Shown piece after piece: positions 44,409 through 54,376 of a stretch of DNA of 64,000 nt. Location: the NCBI RefSeq assembly GCF_000143415.4, contig NW_003314261.1:4814691-4878690 (forward strand), given 5' to 3'. The translations under genes were made by a program, and so were the position numbers. The notes under the pieces were generated by a model that was not told the DNA's origin, did no database searches, and saw only the letters and a list, made by a program, of their open reading frames with translations. Position 1 is the stretch's first letter, and each line of letters begins with the position of its first letter. Source of the stretch: Selaginella moellendorffii (lineage: Eukaryota > Streptophyta > Lycopodiopsida > Selaginellales > Selaginellaceae).

Positions 44409-45980
44409 TCACGTAGTAGCCTCGGCGATGCTACTCGCAAGGACGCTGCCAAAGTTATTGAAGTAGTTGTCGGGCTCCGTCACGAAGCAGGAGATGATGT
44501 CGCGCAAAGTCACCACACCCACGATGCGTTGCTTGTCGTCCACGATGTGGATGCGGTGGATGCCTTTTGTGGAGAGCACGTCGATCACCTCGCCCAGGCT
44601 GGTGCTCTCCTCGCAAGTTATCGGCGGCATCATCAGCGCTGGATGGGGGTCGTGAGTGGACGACTTGGCGCTGTGCATGAAATCATACACCGTCAACTCC
44701 CTGCGCAGTAAAGAAAAAGCGAGTTACTACTTCGTCAACTAGAAGAAAATCTGTGGTTACCTCCGCCTGGAACAAAGCTCGGGTTGAAGCAACAAGAACC
44801 GGATGTCCCGCATGCTGATGTTTCCAACCAGTTCCTTCTGCTCGCCTTTCACGACCGGCAGACCGCCAACGTTCTTCTCGCGCATGAGCACGAAGGCGTC
44901 GAGTACCAACTTGTCTGCATCAATCGACACCACCTGTGGGAGCCGCGTTAGAGACATGAGGAAGAGATGGAGAAAGACAAACCTGGTCCGGGGTCATGCG
45001 AGGCAGTCCCAGTTGAAAGATACTCTTGTCGGCAATGAAGTCGAACCAGTCACGTCCGCGGCACATCGCCAGGCCCTTGACAACAGCCGACTGAGTTATC
45101 AAGTTCTTCACCGTCGGCTGGTCCTTGTCCACGATCGGGATGCTCCGGAGCCGAAACTTGGACAGCAGCAACAGAACCGTCAGCATGGTGTCGTCCGGTT
45201 GCACGGGAAGAAACGGAGCCCATCGAAACGACTTCGTGATCTCCCAGACCTGCAGAGCAAAAACGAAGGAGATACAAAAGATAAGCTGGTGGAAGACATA
45301 CTACGTTACCTTGGTGGACTTGAAAGGCTCTTCGTTGAGAATGACCCGGAAGAAATCCTCGCCGAGAGAGTCCGCCGCAGTGGAAGCATTCTTTCCAGGT
45401 CCTTTGTCCGCAGCCACACCACCAGCTATGGCGGCACCCACGGCAGCAGCAGTGAGTCCCACGACAACTCCGGGTCCTGTGGCTCCGAGTGCCAGAGCTC
45501 CGAGAGCTCCAACAGCGCCGGCTCCCATTCCAGCCGCTGCTGCCGAGCCGGAGGCTAGAGCGGTGGCAGCAAGCTCGGCCTTTTCCAGCACCCAGAGGAT
45601 GATCACCGAGTAGTCCACCATCCCCAAGTAACGCTCGGACCAGCGCTCCTTGGCGTCGGCGTCTGGGATCTTCACGGGTGCCGAGAAGATGTTCTTCTCC
45701 GAGAGAATTCGAACGGTGTCGGCGATGGTTGTATCAGCTGCGATCTCCACGACTGTGATCCACGATCATGCAAAGAAGTTTTTTTTTCAGTAGAGTTCCT
45801 ACGATGGGAATTTCTCATACCTTCGCCAGACGGCACGTCCGGGAAGTAAGAAACTGGGATCTTCGCGAAGGCGGAGTTGAGGAGCTCCTGGATCCCTGAG
45901 GGGACGCCCCGCTGGCACAGAACCCTCTCGTGCTCGTTCCACAGCCTCACGAGCTCCGAATGTAGATCCTCCGACGCCAT
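44409..45980 (-). CDS. Four-CBS-domain protein, SNF1-kinase gamma-subunit-like
   Basis: CBS pairs bind adenine nucleotides and regulate partner enzymes; this protein resembles plant gamma-type CBS proteins such as At1g69800. Five exons total 1335 bp (444 aa): 45980-45821, 45752-45310, 45249-44983, 44933-44761, 44700-44409. CBS1: IADTVRILSEKNIFSAPV with YLGMVDYSVIILWVLE. CBS2: MLTVLLLLSKFRLRSIPIVD. CBS3: VLDAFVLMREKNVGGLPVV with LVGNISMRDIRFLL. CBS4: LGEVIDVLSTKGIHRIHIVD with IVGVVTLRDIISCF. An unusual Gly/Ala-rich stretch (about residues 110-165; GAGAVGALGALALGATGPG) sits inside the first CBS pair. No kinase partner is encoded next to it. It is divergent from polyprenol reductase. Confidence 0.9.
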
Positions 45981-46143
45981 GGCAGTCCCTAATCCCTGAT
46001 CTGTGAGAGAAACTCGCCGATCGGCAGCTGCAAGAAGAGCGCATCGGCCAAGAAATGCGAAATGCGTCGCCGCGATCTTGCTACGCGACGATCATACCTG
46101 GAATGACGTGCAAATCTCCCGCAAAGAAGAGCGCGATCACATA

Positions 46144-46152
46144 AACCCTAAG
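46144..46152. promoter_or_regulatory. Telo-box-like motif between CBS and polyprenol reductase genes
   Basis: AAACCCTAA in the 390 bp shared upstream region, about 165 bp from the CBS-protein ATG. Confidence 0.4.
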
Positions 46153-46369
46153 AAAACACTGTGAAAAGAAAGTCGCACAGTGAGAGATGAGGTGGCGGCC
46201 TTTCAGGCCACCAGCTGGGATTACAGCAAGACGACACGTGTAGAGCGAGTAAGTTCCACAGGGGTTTTCTAGGGTTTTCTTCCGATCACAGATTTCTGGA
46301 TCGATTGATGTTTGCGATCACGGTATGGATCTCTACATTGCTAAATTTCTCTCGTATGTTTGTTTCCAG

Positions 46370-47993
46370 ATGGATTTCGCGGAGATCGATAGGCACCTGG
46401 GCGCTGCATGGCTCGGCGCTGCTTTAATCTGTGTCGCGGCGGCGCTGCCAATTAAAGCGCTCCATCCTCTCCGATCTCTGGTGCTTGCCTGCTGCCGTAG
46501 AGGAAAGCTCCTCCATTCTTCTTCTTCTTCTTCGTCAAAGGTAAGCATTTAATTAATAGTTCCATAGCTAGGAAGAAATCATAGCTTTCTCCACTGGATT
46601 TTTCTCATGTCGACATACTCCACACTCCATCTATTTCAATTCACTTCCATAGCTTCCTTTCCCTTAGGTAGAAACCATAGCTTTCTCCACTGTGGATTTT
46701 TTTCTCCACACTCCACAGTGCCAACTTCAATTTTCCTTTCCATTTCAATTCACTTCCATAGCTTCCTTTCCCTTAGGTAGAAACCAACTGTGGATTTTTT
46801 CTCCACGTACTCCAACAGTGTCAACTTACATTTTCCTTGCAGAGATTCACTGTTCCACAGAGCTTCTTCACGCACTTCTACGTTGTTGGTGTGACTTGGA
46901 ACACTCTTTTGCTCGCCGCGGCCACACTCTCGTCGTGCATGTGTACACTATCATCAGCATCAGATGGAATCCAGTTCTCGGCGCTGGTCGAGCAATTCAC
47001 CGGGGCTGGAGCTTCCGCCGGCTCGGGCTCCATCCCGTCCATGGCCAAGCAGAAGCAACGGGGCTGGACGGTCGTCCTTTTGCTACTCCTTATGGAGCTC
47101 CAGGTGTGCCGGAGGCTTTACGAGTCCCTGATGGTTCTATCCTATGGCCCGGACGCTCGGATGCATCTCCTCGGCTACCTCGTCGGACTCTTGTGAGTAG
47201 CACTGCTTTTGGTTTTCTCGAGTTTCCGGACTTGGAGAGCTTACTTTTCTCAGCTTCTATGTGGCAGCTCCGCTCTCGCTGTGCTGCCAAGAAATCGGAG
47301 AGATCATGATCAACACTCTCGGCACGGTCTCACAGGGCCGGTTACGGAGTTCGTGCGCTTGGAACCCCGACACGCGGTGGTGGGAATGTTTCCATTACTC
47401 ACCGTGGAGGCTGAACTGGTACCAGTGGCTGGGTGCGCTACTCTTTCTATGGGGGTGGTACCACCAGTACAAGTGCCATCAGATCTTGGTAAGTGCTCCT
47501 CGTTTTCTGGACTTCTGGAAAGGCCGGCTCCTTAATCGGGCTTTGCTTTTACTCTCTAGGCCTCGCTCTCGAGCGAAGAAGAGTCAGGAGAAGGCAAAAC
47601 GTACGTGATACCATATGGGGACTGGTTTGACAAAGTTTCCTGTGCTCATTACCTCTCCGAGATCGTAAGTTCATTCCCCCGGAGCTTCGCATCATACTTC
47701 CGACTTAAACTCCTCTACTTTTTTTTTTGGAAAGGTCATGTACTTCGGCCTCGTGTTTGCAAGTGGAGGGACGCAAGCTACGATATGGTTTTTACTCGCC
47801 TGGGTGGTACTAAATTCTTTTTTTCTTTTTCTTTTTTTGTCGATAAAGGTGGAAATTTGATCGTGATTTTTTATTTTGTTTCGTCCAGTTCTCAAATCTC
47901 TATCTGGCCGCCAAGGAAACACATGAGTGGTATCTGTCCAAGTTCGAGAACTATCCCAAGAACAGGAAGGCGTTAATACCGTTTCTTTACTGA
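46370..47993 (+). CDS. Polyprenol reductase (steroid 5-alpha-reductase family, SRD5A3-like)
   Basis: This ER membrane enzyme reduces polyprenol to dolichol, the lipid carrier for N-glycosylation. Six exons total 1038 bp (345 aa): 46370-46540, 46843-47192, 47254-47488, 47560-47664, 47735-47806, 47889-47993. Family blocks: [112 protein letters not shown], and the C-terminal [20 protein letters not shown]. Several membrane helices are evident. An in-frame upstream ATG at 46325 precedes a possible acceptor (tttccag), so 46370 is preferred. ALG5, using dolichyl phosphate, is 4 kb away. Confidence 0.94.
46637..46790. repeat. Intronic direct repeat in polyprenol reductase intron 1
   Basis: The phrase caattcacttccatagcttcctttcccttaggtagaaacc occurs at about 46637 and again at about 46746 (spacing 109 bp), with partial earlier and later copies of the surrounding ttctccac/gtggattttttctcc. 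This internal duplication makes the 302 bp intron unusually long for this region. Confidence 0.8.
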
Positions 47994-48289
47994 AGCATGG
48001 CAAGCACATATGTATATCTATGAATGTACACGACGAAGAAAGCAAAGTTTGTAAGTATACTGCCCGAGTTTGTGTCAATAAATTCCCAGGATCTTGGTAC
48101 GGTGCTTTAACATGTTTTTCTTTTTACTGTAGTAATAAAAGTAAGTACTTCGCTAATCATCCCCCGCATCCAGCAGTTTTCTTTACAGTAAAAGCAGTAC
48201 CACCAGGTGGGGGGGATGGCGTAAAAAACCCACACGAAGAACCAAAAACAAAAGAGAAGAGAGAAAAAGCTTCGCTTTTGGCGTCGCGA
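47994..48289. other. Convergent 3' flanks of polyprenol reductase and ERF genes
   Basis: No gene is seen; it contains both 3' untranslated regions. Confidence 0.5.
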
Positions 48290-49561
48290 TCAATCCAGAT
48301 AGGATTGCATGCACACCAGGCCTTGGAGGAGCTGCATGTCATACATCAACGTGGATTCGTCACCGAGCAGCGATGATGAAAAACTCTCGACGTCGTCGAT
48401 AATCTCGTCGGTGAGATTCCTGACTTGGCCGCCGCCGCCGCCGCCGTTTTGTTGATCCTGATTCGGACGATCTTCTTTCTCTCGATGATCGTGAAGAGGA
48501 GACGCTGCAGGAATCGCTACCTGCTGCTGCTGGGCGATCGTCACCTGCGGCTGGATCGCACTGCAAGAACTCGAGGGAGTGGCAGTGGTGGTGCCGAGAT
48601 TAAACTCGCGCGACGAGGATGAGCTGTTGGTGGTGGCTATGGTGTCACTCCAAAGTCCACAGCTCACCTCATACAAGCTGGGGATGTTTAAGTTGCTAGC
48701 GTCAAAGATGAAGCCACTGCAAATCTCGTCCGGGGAGAGCCGCTGCTCGGGAGGATGATCTTGCTGCTGGATTTGCATTTGAGCCGCGACTTGGAGCCAT
48801 AGAGACGACGTGGAGGAGGAAGAACGGTCGTGATGCCTCTCGAAGCTCGCAGTGCTGCTGCTCGAGGAGTGACGATCTGGACAAAGATCCCGCGGAGACA
48901 AAGGTCCAGTGCTTTTGATCGGAGTGGTGGTAGTGGTGGTGGCAGTAGTGGCAGTAGCGGCGGATTGGATGTTGGTGGAAAGAGATGGCTGGATGGAAGA
49001 ACTCTTGGCGTTGGAGGAAGAAGAAGGAGAGGAGGACATGTTGCTCGAATCGTAGATCGGCCAGCGGTGGTGCTGGAGGGGCTGGCTCGGCGCTTGCCCG
49101 AAGCCCTGGGCGATCCTGGGAAGCAAGAATGGCCCGCGCTGGACGAGCTCCATGGTCGCCGGGAGAGGGGCCATCGGCGCCGCCAAATTCGAGGAGCACT
49201 GCGATAGCGTCGGCCCCGAGGAATAACACCCGGAGCAAGACGATGAGGAGGAAGCGAGCGGAGAAGAAGGAGAAGGAGAAGAAGAGGAAGAAGAATACTG
49301 GAAATTCGTTCTTGCTCGCGCGCCGCGCATCGCCCTGGCGGCATTGTCGTAGGCGATCGCCGCGTCCTCGGCGGTGTCGAAGGTGCCCAGCCATCGCCGC
49401 TCCTTGCTCCTGGGATCCCTGATCTCCGCCGCGTAGCGCCCCCACGGCCGCCGGCGCACGCCCCGATACCGCCCCTCGCCCGCCGGAGGAGCAAGAGGCG
49501 AAGGCTTCGCTACCACCGCCGCCGCCGCTCCATCGCTGCCATCGCATCGCGCTCGCTTCAT
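48290..49561 (-). CDS. AP2/ERF transcription factor, group VIII-like (ESR/LEP/PUCHI type)
   Basis: A nuclear DNA-binding regulator with one AP2 domain. It is an intronless gene of 423 codons from ATG at 49561; the frame extends upstream without an ATG, and the TATA box at 49631-49638 also favours this start. The AP2 domain is at about residues 31-88: [57 protein letters not shown]. The Ala and Asp typical of ERF-type (GCC-box) binders are both present. The rest is low-complexity Ser, Gln, Thr and Gly runs, ending in [20 protein letters not shown], a short conserved-looking acidic/hydrophobic tail that may be an activation motif. The subgroup is inferred from the domain sequence. Confidence 0.9.
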   Translation of the reverse strand: MKRARCDGSDGAAAAVVAKPSPLAPPAGEGRYRGVRRRPWGRYAAEIRDPRSKERRWLGTFDTAEDAAIAYDNAARAMRGARARTNFQYSSSSSSPSPSSPLASSSSSCSGCYSSGPTLSQCSSNLAAPMAPLPATMELVQRGPFLLPRIAQGFGQAPSQPLQHHRWPIYDSSNMSSSPSSSSNAKSSSIQPSLSTNIQSAATATTATTTTTTPIKSTGPLSPRDLCPDRHSSSSSTASFERHHDRSSSSTSSLWLQVAAQMQIQQQDHPPEQRLSPDEICSGFIFDASNLNIPSLYEVSCGLWSDTIATTNSSSSSREFNLGTTTATPSSSCSAIQPQVTIAQQQQVAIPAASPLHDHREKEDRPNQDQQNGGGGGGQVRNLTDEIIDDVESFSSSLLGDESTLMYDMQLLQGLVCMQSYLD

Positions 49562-49630
49562 CGCCCTAGCACACGCTCCAAGCGACTGATCAGTGGAGAA
49601 GAAATCCAAGCTAAAGAACACGGGAGAAAT

Positions 49631-49638
49631 TTATATAA
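49631..49638 (-). promoter_or_regulatory. TATA box of the ERF gene
   Basis: TTATATAA, about 70 bp upstream of the ATG at 49561, giving an expected leader of roughly 40 bases. Confidence 0.65.
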
Positions 49639-49714
49639 GCCCCGGCGCATATTCCCCGAATAAAAAAAAATGGCGGCGTTACCCTCAGGTGGGGAATCCA
49701 CGGCCCGGGTGATG

Positions 49715-49723
49715 CCACGTGTC
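49715..49723 (-). promoter_or_regulatory. G-box/ABRE-like element in the ERF promoter
   Basis: CCACGTGTC contains the CACGTG core with the GTC flank typical of abscisic-acid-responsive elements. A second ACGTGTC-type core lies at 49733-49741. Both are 80-110 bp upstream of the TATA box; hormone response is inference. Confidence 0.45.
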
Positions 49724-49834
49724 AGGTAGTCTGACGTGTCTCTATCCACCCGAGTATGATGTCCTAGGAGAGGTAGTTAATGACAAGGTGGTGGGGAATA
49801 TTCATACGGGAATCTAGCCCATAAAACGTACGTC

Positions 49835-49862
49835 CGTGTGTGTGTGTGTGTGAGTGTGTGTG
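49835..49862. repeat. (GT)n microsatellite
   Basis: About 14 GT units with one GA interruption, in the distal ERF upstream region. Confidence 0.9.
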
Positions 49863-50291
49863 GGTTGCTTTCATGAGGGAGATTTCATTAGATTAAGTAT
49901 AATAAATATTTAGTATAGTTAAGTAATGGGTACGTATCTATGTAGCACCCAAGCTGTAAAACGAGTAAGCGTTAGCAGCTTTGTGCTAATTCAAAATGAT
50001 TAAGCGCAAGGTGAAAAGATAGAATATTAATCTTTTACTGGCTGGCGCAGGTTTTAACTTTACTGAGTATACAACGCCGTCGCAGGTACGTATGTCGGGG
50101 GAAGGTCGGACCGCCCGCCGCCGTCAAGTCCCCGTCAGTCAGGGGAGACGGAATAATTGTTAATAAGCGGAGAGATTCCTCCATGGAGGAATAATCTTCT
50201 CTGGCAGGTAAATTTGACAGCTCATTTCTATGGTAGAATTGCGCCAAGTTTGGGAGTCAAAAATAATTTGGAGGATGCGTTAGAGCGTCCA
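49863..50291. other. Intergenic between ERF promoter and tRNA, no gene seen
   Basis: AT-rich with no recognisable feature other than a short GC-rich inverted patch near 50090-50150. Confidence 0.5.
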
Positions 50292-50365
50292 AGTTCTGTA
50301 GCTCAATTGGTCAGAGCGTTGGTCTTATGAGCCGAAGGTCGCGGGTTCGACCCCCGCCAGAACTA
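50292..50365 (+). tRNA. tRNA gene, anticodon UAU by position (Ile), intronless
   Basis: A full cloverleaf can be drawn: acceptor AGTTCTG/CAGAACT (7 of 7 pairs), TA at 8-9, D stem GCTC/GAGC, anticodon stem TTGGT/GCCGA (with two G-U pairs), loop CTTATGA, variable AGGTC, T stem GCGGG/CCCGC with loop TTCGACC, discriminator A. A- and B-box promoter sequences are intact (TAGCTCAATTGG and GGTTCGACC). CCA is not encoded, as in nuclear genes. Anticodon UAU would read AUA (Ile), but position 37 is G where ANN-reading tRNAs normally have A, so the isotype needs care. A T-run follows at about 50396. Confidence 0.8.
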
Positions 50366-50490
50366 AGTCCTCTCCAAAACTAGTTAGTAATATATTTTGT
50401 TTTGGAAATATTTTGATATTTTTTATATCAAGTCAAACATTATTATTGCTTATTATTTCAGTTAAAGCTTCTATTTCGTTAGAAAATTTC

Positions 50491-52130
50491 TCAGCTGGTT
50501 TGTACAAGGTTTTGGTGGATTTTCCACACGTTGAAGCCGTAGCCGATACGAATGAGCAGCAGCTCGAAGAGCATATGGAGGATGCTGGTCATTCTCAGCT
50601 TGGAGCCGGGGATCTCTGTCCAGTTCACGGCAATCTCTAGCGCTGGGATCCCCAATCTCTTGCACAGGTACAAGAGCTCCACGTCGAAGCACCACCGCGT
50701 GAGCCTGAGATTGATGAAAAGTTGCTGTGCCGCGGACCTCGTGAACATCTTGAATCCACACTGGAGATGGAAGAAAATTCGGTAAATAAAGTTTCCATTT
50801 TCCATGAACACTGAAAACTATAACAACAAACCTGAGTGTCTCGGATTCCAGAGCCGGCAGCAAGGAGGACGCACAGATGGAAGCCTTTCATGAGGAAGTT
50901 CCTGTACCATTTGCGCTGCGAAAAGAAAGCCAAGTGATCTTCAGTGATGTTCAAACTTCAAGGAAGAAGAAAAGAAGGAAAGCGTATCTACCGTTGCTAG
51001 AGCTTGTTGTTCTAGATGTGCGCGTGACCCGCAGGCAACCAAGGGGACGTCAAAGATGTTTTCCACGGAAGGATCACGTAGCTTTTGTATCTTCTCCCCG
51101 TACGTCAGAATCTGCAGTGACAAAAACAAAGCAAAACAAAAGATGTAAGTGTGCCAAAACTTGCTCTTCTGATCGTCCAGGAACTTACAGCATTTTCCAG
51201 CTTTTCTAAGTTTGTGATTTTAGTTGCCCCGTCCGCATCCAGCATCAGAATGAGCTCTCCTCTAGAGCAGAGAGCTCCCTTCAACAGCACGACGCATGAA
51301 TCGACGGATAGAGTTATCAAACAAGAAAGAAATACCTTGGTGACGGCGGCTCCTTTCCCGCAATTGACGCCTTGCTTGATGAGCCTCACGTTGTCCATCT
51401 TATACTTCTTGATGTAATCGAATGCTACTTTTACAGTGTTGTCTCGACTTCCATCGTCGACTATAATAATCTGCGAAAACAAAACACGATGTACAAAAAA
51501 AACTAGAAAAAAGAAGAGGAAAAAAAAAAACCACTAGAGAACTCTAAACTACTCACTTCGTAAGTGAATGACTTATTTACAGCAGCGCGGCCTTCCAGAT
51601 ATCTGCAAAGGAAAAAAAACGTTGAAGAATCCAAGGGAGAGAAAGATTTTCAAGGCAGAAAGATAAGTTTTTAGAACCTCAAGGTTTCGTCGAGAGTGAG
51701 AGGAAGCCTTGCCTCTTCATCAAAGGCCGGAATCACGAGAGACAAATATTTCTCGGGAGGTCCAAACACCGAAGGACATCGCACCTATTACGATACAAAA
51801 GCTCAGAAAAATTTTTGGACAAGAACATGGAGCTACCTTCTCAAGGGACGAGGGATTCTCCAAGAAACTTGGTGTTGTAGTCCTGAAAGAACAACGAGGC
51901 CTCAGCCACAAGAGAGAAAAAAAAGGCCGATCGAAGCACAAGCTTACCCGCTTCCTTGATCGAGCTTTTGCGTCCACTCCACAATGTAGCTGAGGAGCCA
52001 TAGCGCGCTGGAGAACACCTGATCTCCATTCTCTCAAAAAAAAACTCGAAGAGGAAGGAGGGAGCCTTACCACGACGATAATTCCAACCAGCACTGGAGA
52101 AATCTGTGACAATGGGACCAAAAGTCCCAT
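50491..52130 (-). CDS. ALG5: Dolichyl-phosphate beta-glucosyltransferase (ALG5)
   Basis: This ER membrane GT2-family enzyme transfers glucose from UDP-glucose to dolichyl phosphate, supplying Dol-P-Glc for the N-glycan precursor. Ten exons total 1029 bp (342 aa): 52130-52071, 52018-51948, 51882-51837, 51784-51678, 51602-51557, 51470-51336, 51278-51189, 51111-50992, 50915-50832, 50760-50491. An N-terminal membrane anchor (ISPVLVGIIVVVVFSSALWL) precedes LSLVIPAFDEEARLPLTLDE, EIIIVDDGSRDNT, the donor-site LMLDADGATKITNLEKLENA, CGSRAHLEQQALATRKWYRN, DTQCGFKMFTRSAAQQLF and WCFDVELLYLCKRLGI. Exon 4 ends at GAG/GTTCTA, a weak donor. Length and block order are those of the family. It is divergent from the VDE-related gene. 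Confidence 0.95.
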
Positions 52131-52369
52131 CTCCTCCCGGCGAGCAGGGGCTGGACGAAGAACCCTAAAACCTAAAATTTGGTCACGTCCTTTTACCCCT
52201 GGAAAAAGAGCTCGCGATTTTATACGCGATGAATTGCCCTTGCTCGTCCATTCTCCTCCTATAGCCTTGATCTTGATTCTCACACTCGGCATTTGGATTG
52301 TCATGAAGATCGATCGAGGAGAGGATTCTTAACGAATATTAAAATATCCTCTTTTTTAAAGGGAAGATA

Positions 52370-52378
52370 AACCCTAAA
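52370..52378. promoter_or_regulatory. Telo-box-like motif in the ALG5/VDR shared promoter
   Basis: AAACCCTAA lies directly upstream of the VDR-like ATG (52384), inside the 253 bp between two divergent start codons. Confidence 0.4.
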
Positions 52379-52383
52379 CCCCA

Positions 52384-54049
52384 ATGGCGCTTGTGTCGGT
52401 TCTTCATGGAGGTACGCTACGTCTCTCGATCGATTGTGTCATGAATCGCGATTTTGGCGGCAGGAAGATCAGCGATCGCGGGTCCAGGCATCGGCAGCAA
52501 GAGTACACATCTGGCAGGCTCTCGGCGGCATCGATGCGCGCTTGCCTCCTCTTCCTCATCGCTCAGCTCGCCTCCAGCGCCTCCATTCTCGCCCACGGCC
52601 GCCGCCAAGCTCGTTGCCGTGATTGGAGAGAATGCCGTGAGCCCCCTCCAGGAAACACCATGGCTGGAAGTCATGAACCATATGGTATGGTTTTAATTCT
52701 CCTTGATTCATCCACCTCGCTTTTCTTTCTCTTCTTTCCAGGTGAAGAGACTTCGCTGGACTGATGCTAGCTTTGAGATGCTCGTCTTCACGGACGAATC
52801 ACTTCCAGAGAATCGAGAGTTCTCCTCGGCGGTCGCGAAAGCTGATATACTCCTGGGACTCGGGCTCGGAAATCCCGACACTGTAAGCTGGATCAACAGC
52901 GCGAGCTCGTCAGTGCCTACGAGGATTTGCTTCGACTCCACGGACAACTCCGGTACCTGGCTGGGAGGTGTCAAAGTTTTGCCTTTGGAGAGCCCGGTGG
53001 ACCGGCTGCGCTCGATCGTCCCAGGAACGAAGCTCGCCAAAGGCTTGAAGGTTCTGGACCTTGTCACCAACGCTTGGAGCCGTCACAGCAGCGACAACGT
53101 GTGCTTCGCGCTCCTGGTTCTCATCGACTCGTACGTAGCTCCCGTGCCGCTGCTGAAAAACCTGCGAGCCACGAGCTTGTCACAAATCCAGTGCATGGCC
53201 AAGAACTGCGGGAAGGAGATTCTGGCTTGCCTCTTGGATCCAAGTTGCCGCAAGGCGCTCGACTGCCTGACGAGCTGTGCTCCAAACGACCAAGTTTGCA
53301 GCTACCGCTGTATCGTTTCGTACGAGACGCCTACGCTCGAGGCCATCTCGCTGTGCATCCTCCAGAAGAACAACTGCTTGGGACTGAGCGCCGAGATCCA
53401 GAGCCAGCCGGTGGTGAAGCCGCTAGAAAAGTTCCGGGGACAAGAACTCACTCACACTCTGGCCGAGGACATCTTCATCGGCTGGCTGGGGACACTCAAG
53501 TGGAGCTGGAGGGTGGCCGCTGGCCAGAACGCTGCCTACGATCACTTCGCAAACCAGATCCAGCTCTACTACCGCGGGACCAAGAACTCGATGTGGTACG
53601 ATCCTGTGTTCCAAGTGGAGACGTTAGAGGGAGAACTGGTGTGGAGAAGAAGACACTACCGTGCTCGCAGAGGAGAGGTTCCCGGCACCTTTTACTTCAC
53701 AGTTCTCGACAACGGCGTCGTCTCGAAGGAGTTCTGGCGGATAGTCGACTGCGCCGACGATCTCTCCTGGGGGCTCTTCTACTACAGTGGCGCCGCCACG
53801 GCCGCGGGGCAGTCATACTCGGGTGCCGTGCTGGTGTCGCCGGATGGAATGTGGCCCGGCGAGCAGCACAGCGAGCGAGTTAACGCAGCTCTCGGCCGCT
53901 GCGGTATTAAGTTATGGGAGATGTACACCGTCACCAACAACCGCTATGGTGACGAGGATGACGAGAGTGGAGAAGAAATTCCGCTGGGCCTTCCAGAGGG
54001 ATCCAAGCTCCACCACCACTCGTCAATCGTCAGCAGCTCGCGTGGTTAG
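52384..54049 (+). CDS. Violaxanthin de-epoxidase-related protein (VDR), plastid
   Basis: It is related to violaxanthin de-epoxidase, a xanthophyll-cycle enzyme; the reaction of the VDR branch is not established. Three exons total 1557 bp (518 aa): 52384-52411, 52464-52684, 52742-54049. A Ser/Arg-rich plastid-like leader (about 50 residues) precedes LVAVIGENAVSPLQETPWLE and LVFTDESLPENREFSSAVAK. The cysteine-rich region is CMAKNCGKEILACLLDPSCR, ALDCLTSCAPNDQVCSYRCI and LCILQKNNCLGL. The VDE lipocalin-like part follows: WLGTLKWSWRVAAGQNAAYD, QLYYRGTKNSMWYDPVF, VLDNGVVSKEFWRIVD, DDLSWGLFYYSGAA and GAVLVSPDGMWP. A poorly conserved acidic tail follows. It resembles At2g21860 rather than true VDE. 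Confidence 0.93.
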
Positions 54050-54376
54050 CAGCACCTATTCCGGACCGTGAGTCTTGGGAAATAAAAAAGCAGTTGAGCG
54101 ACTTACTTCCACTGGTGACGAGGATGGCTACATAGCAAGCCGGGAGTTCTTGCTTCCCAGAGCTGGAGCACGAAGAAGAGCAGCAACAAGGAGGGGTGTG
54201 AGAAGTCACGCCCGTATGTTCAACGTCGGGCTGCTCTTCAAGTTGTGTGCGTTCCTCGAGGAAGCACTCAGCGCGCTCATCAGTTCTACGTTCGTTCTTG
54301 TCGCCGAGGACGAGATCTAGAGAAGCTCCCGACGTCAGTGGTAAGCAGCGAAAGATAGTTGCAAGCACTTAACTCG

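Noticed and set aside
48688-49547. Two long minus-strand frames (268 and 281 codons) overlapping the ERF gene
   Set aside because: They are shifted frames of the ERF coding region; only the frame with the AP2 domain makes sense.
52927-53883. 318-codon plus-strand frame within the VDR gene
   Set aside because: It is a shifted frame; the VDE-like cysteine-rich and lipocalin blocks are in the other frame.
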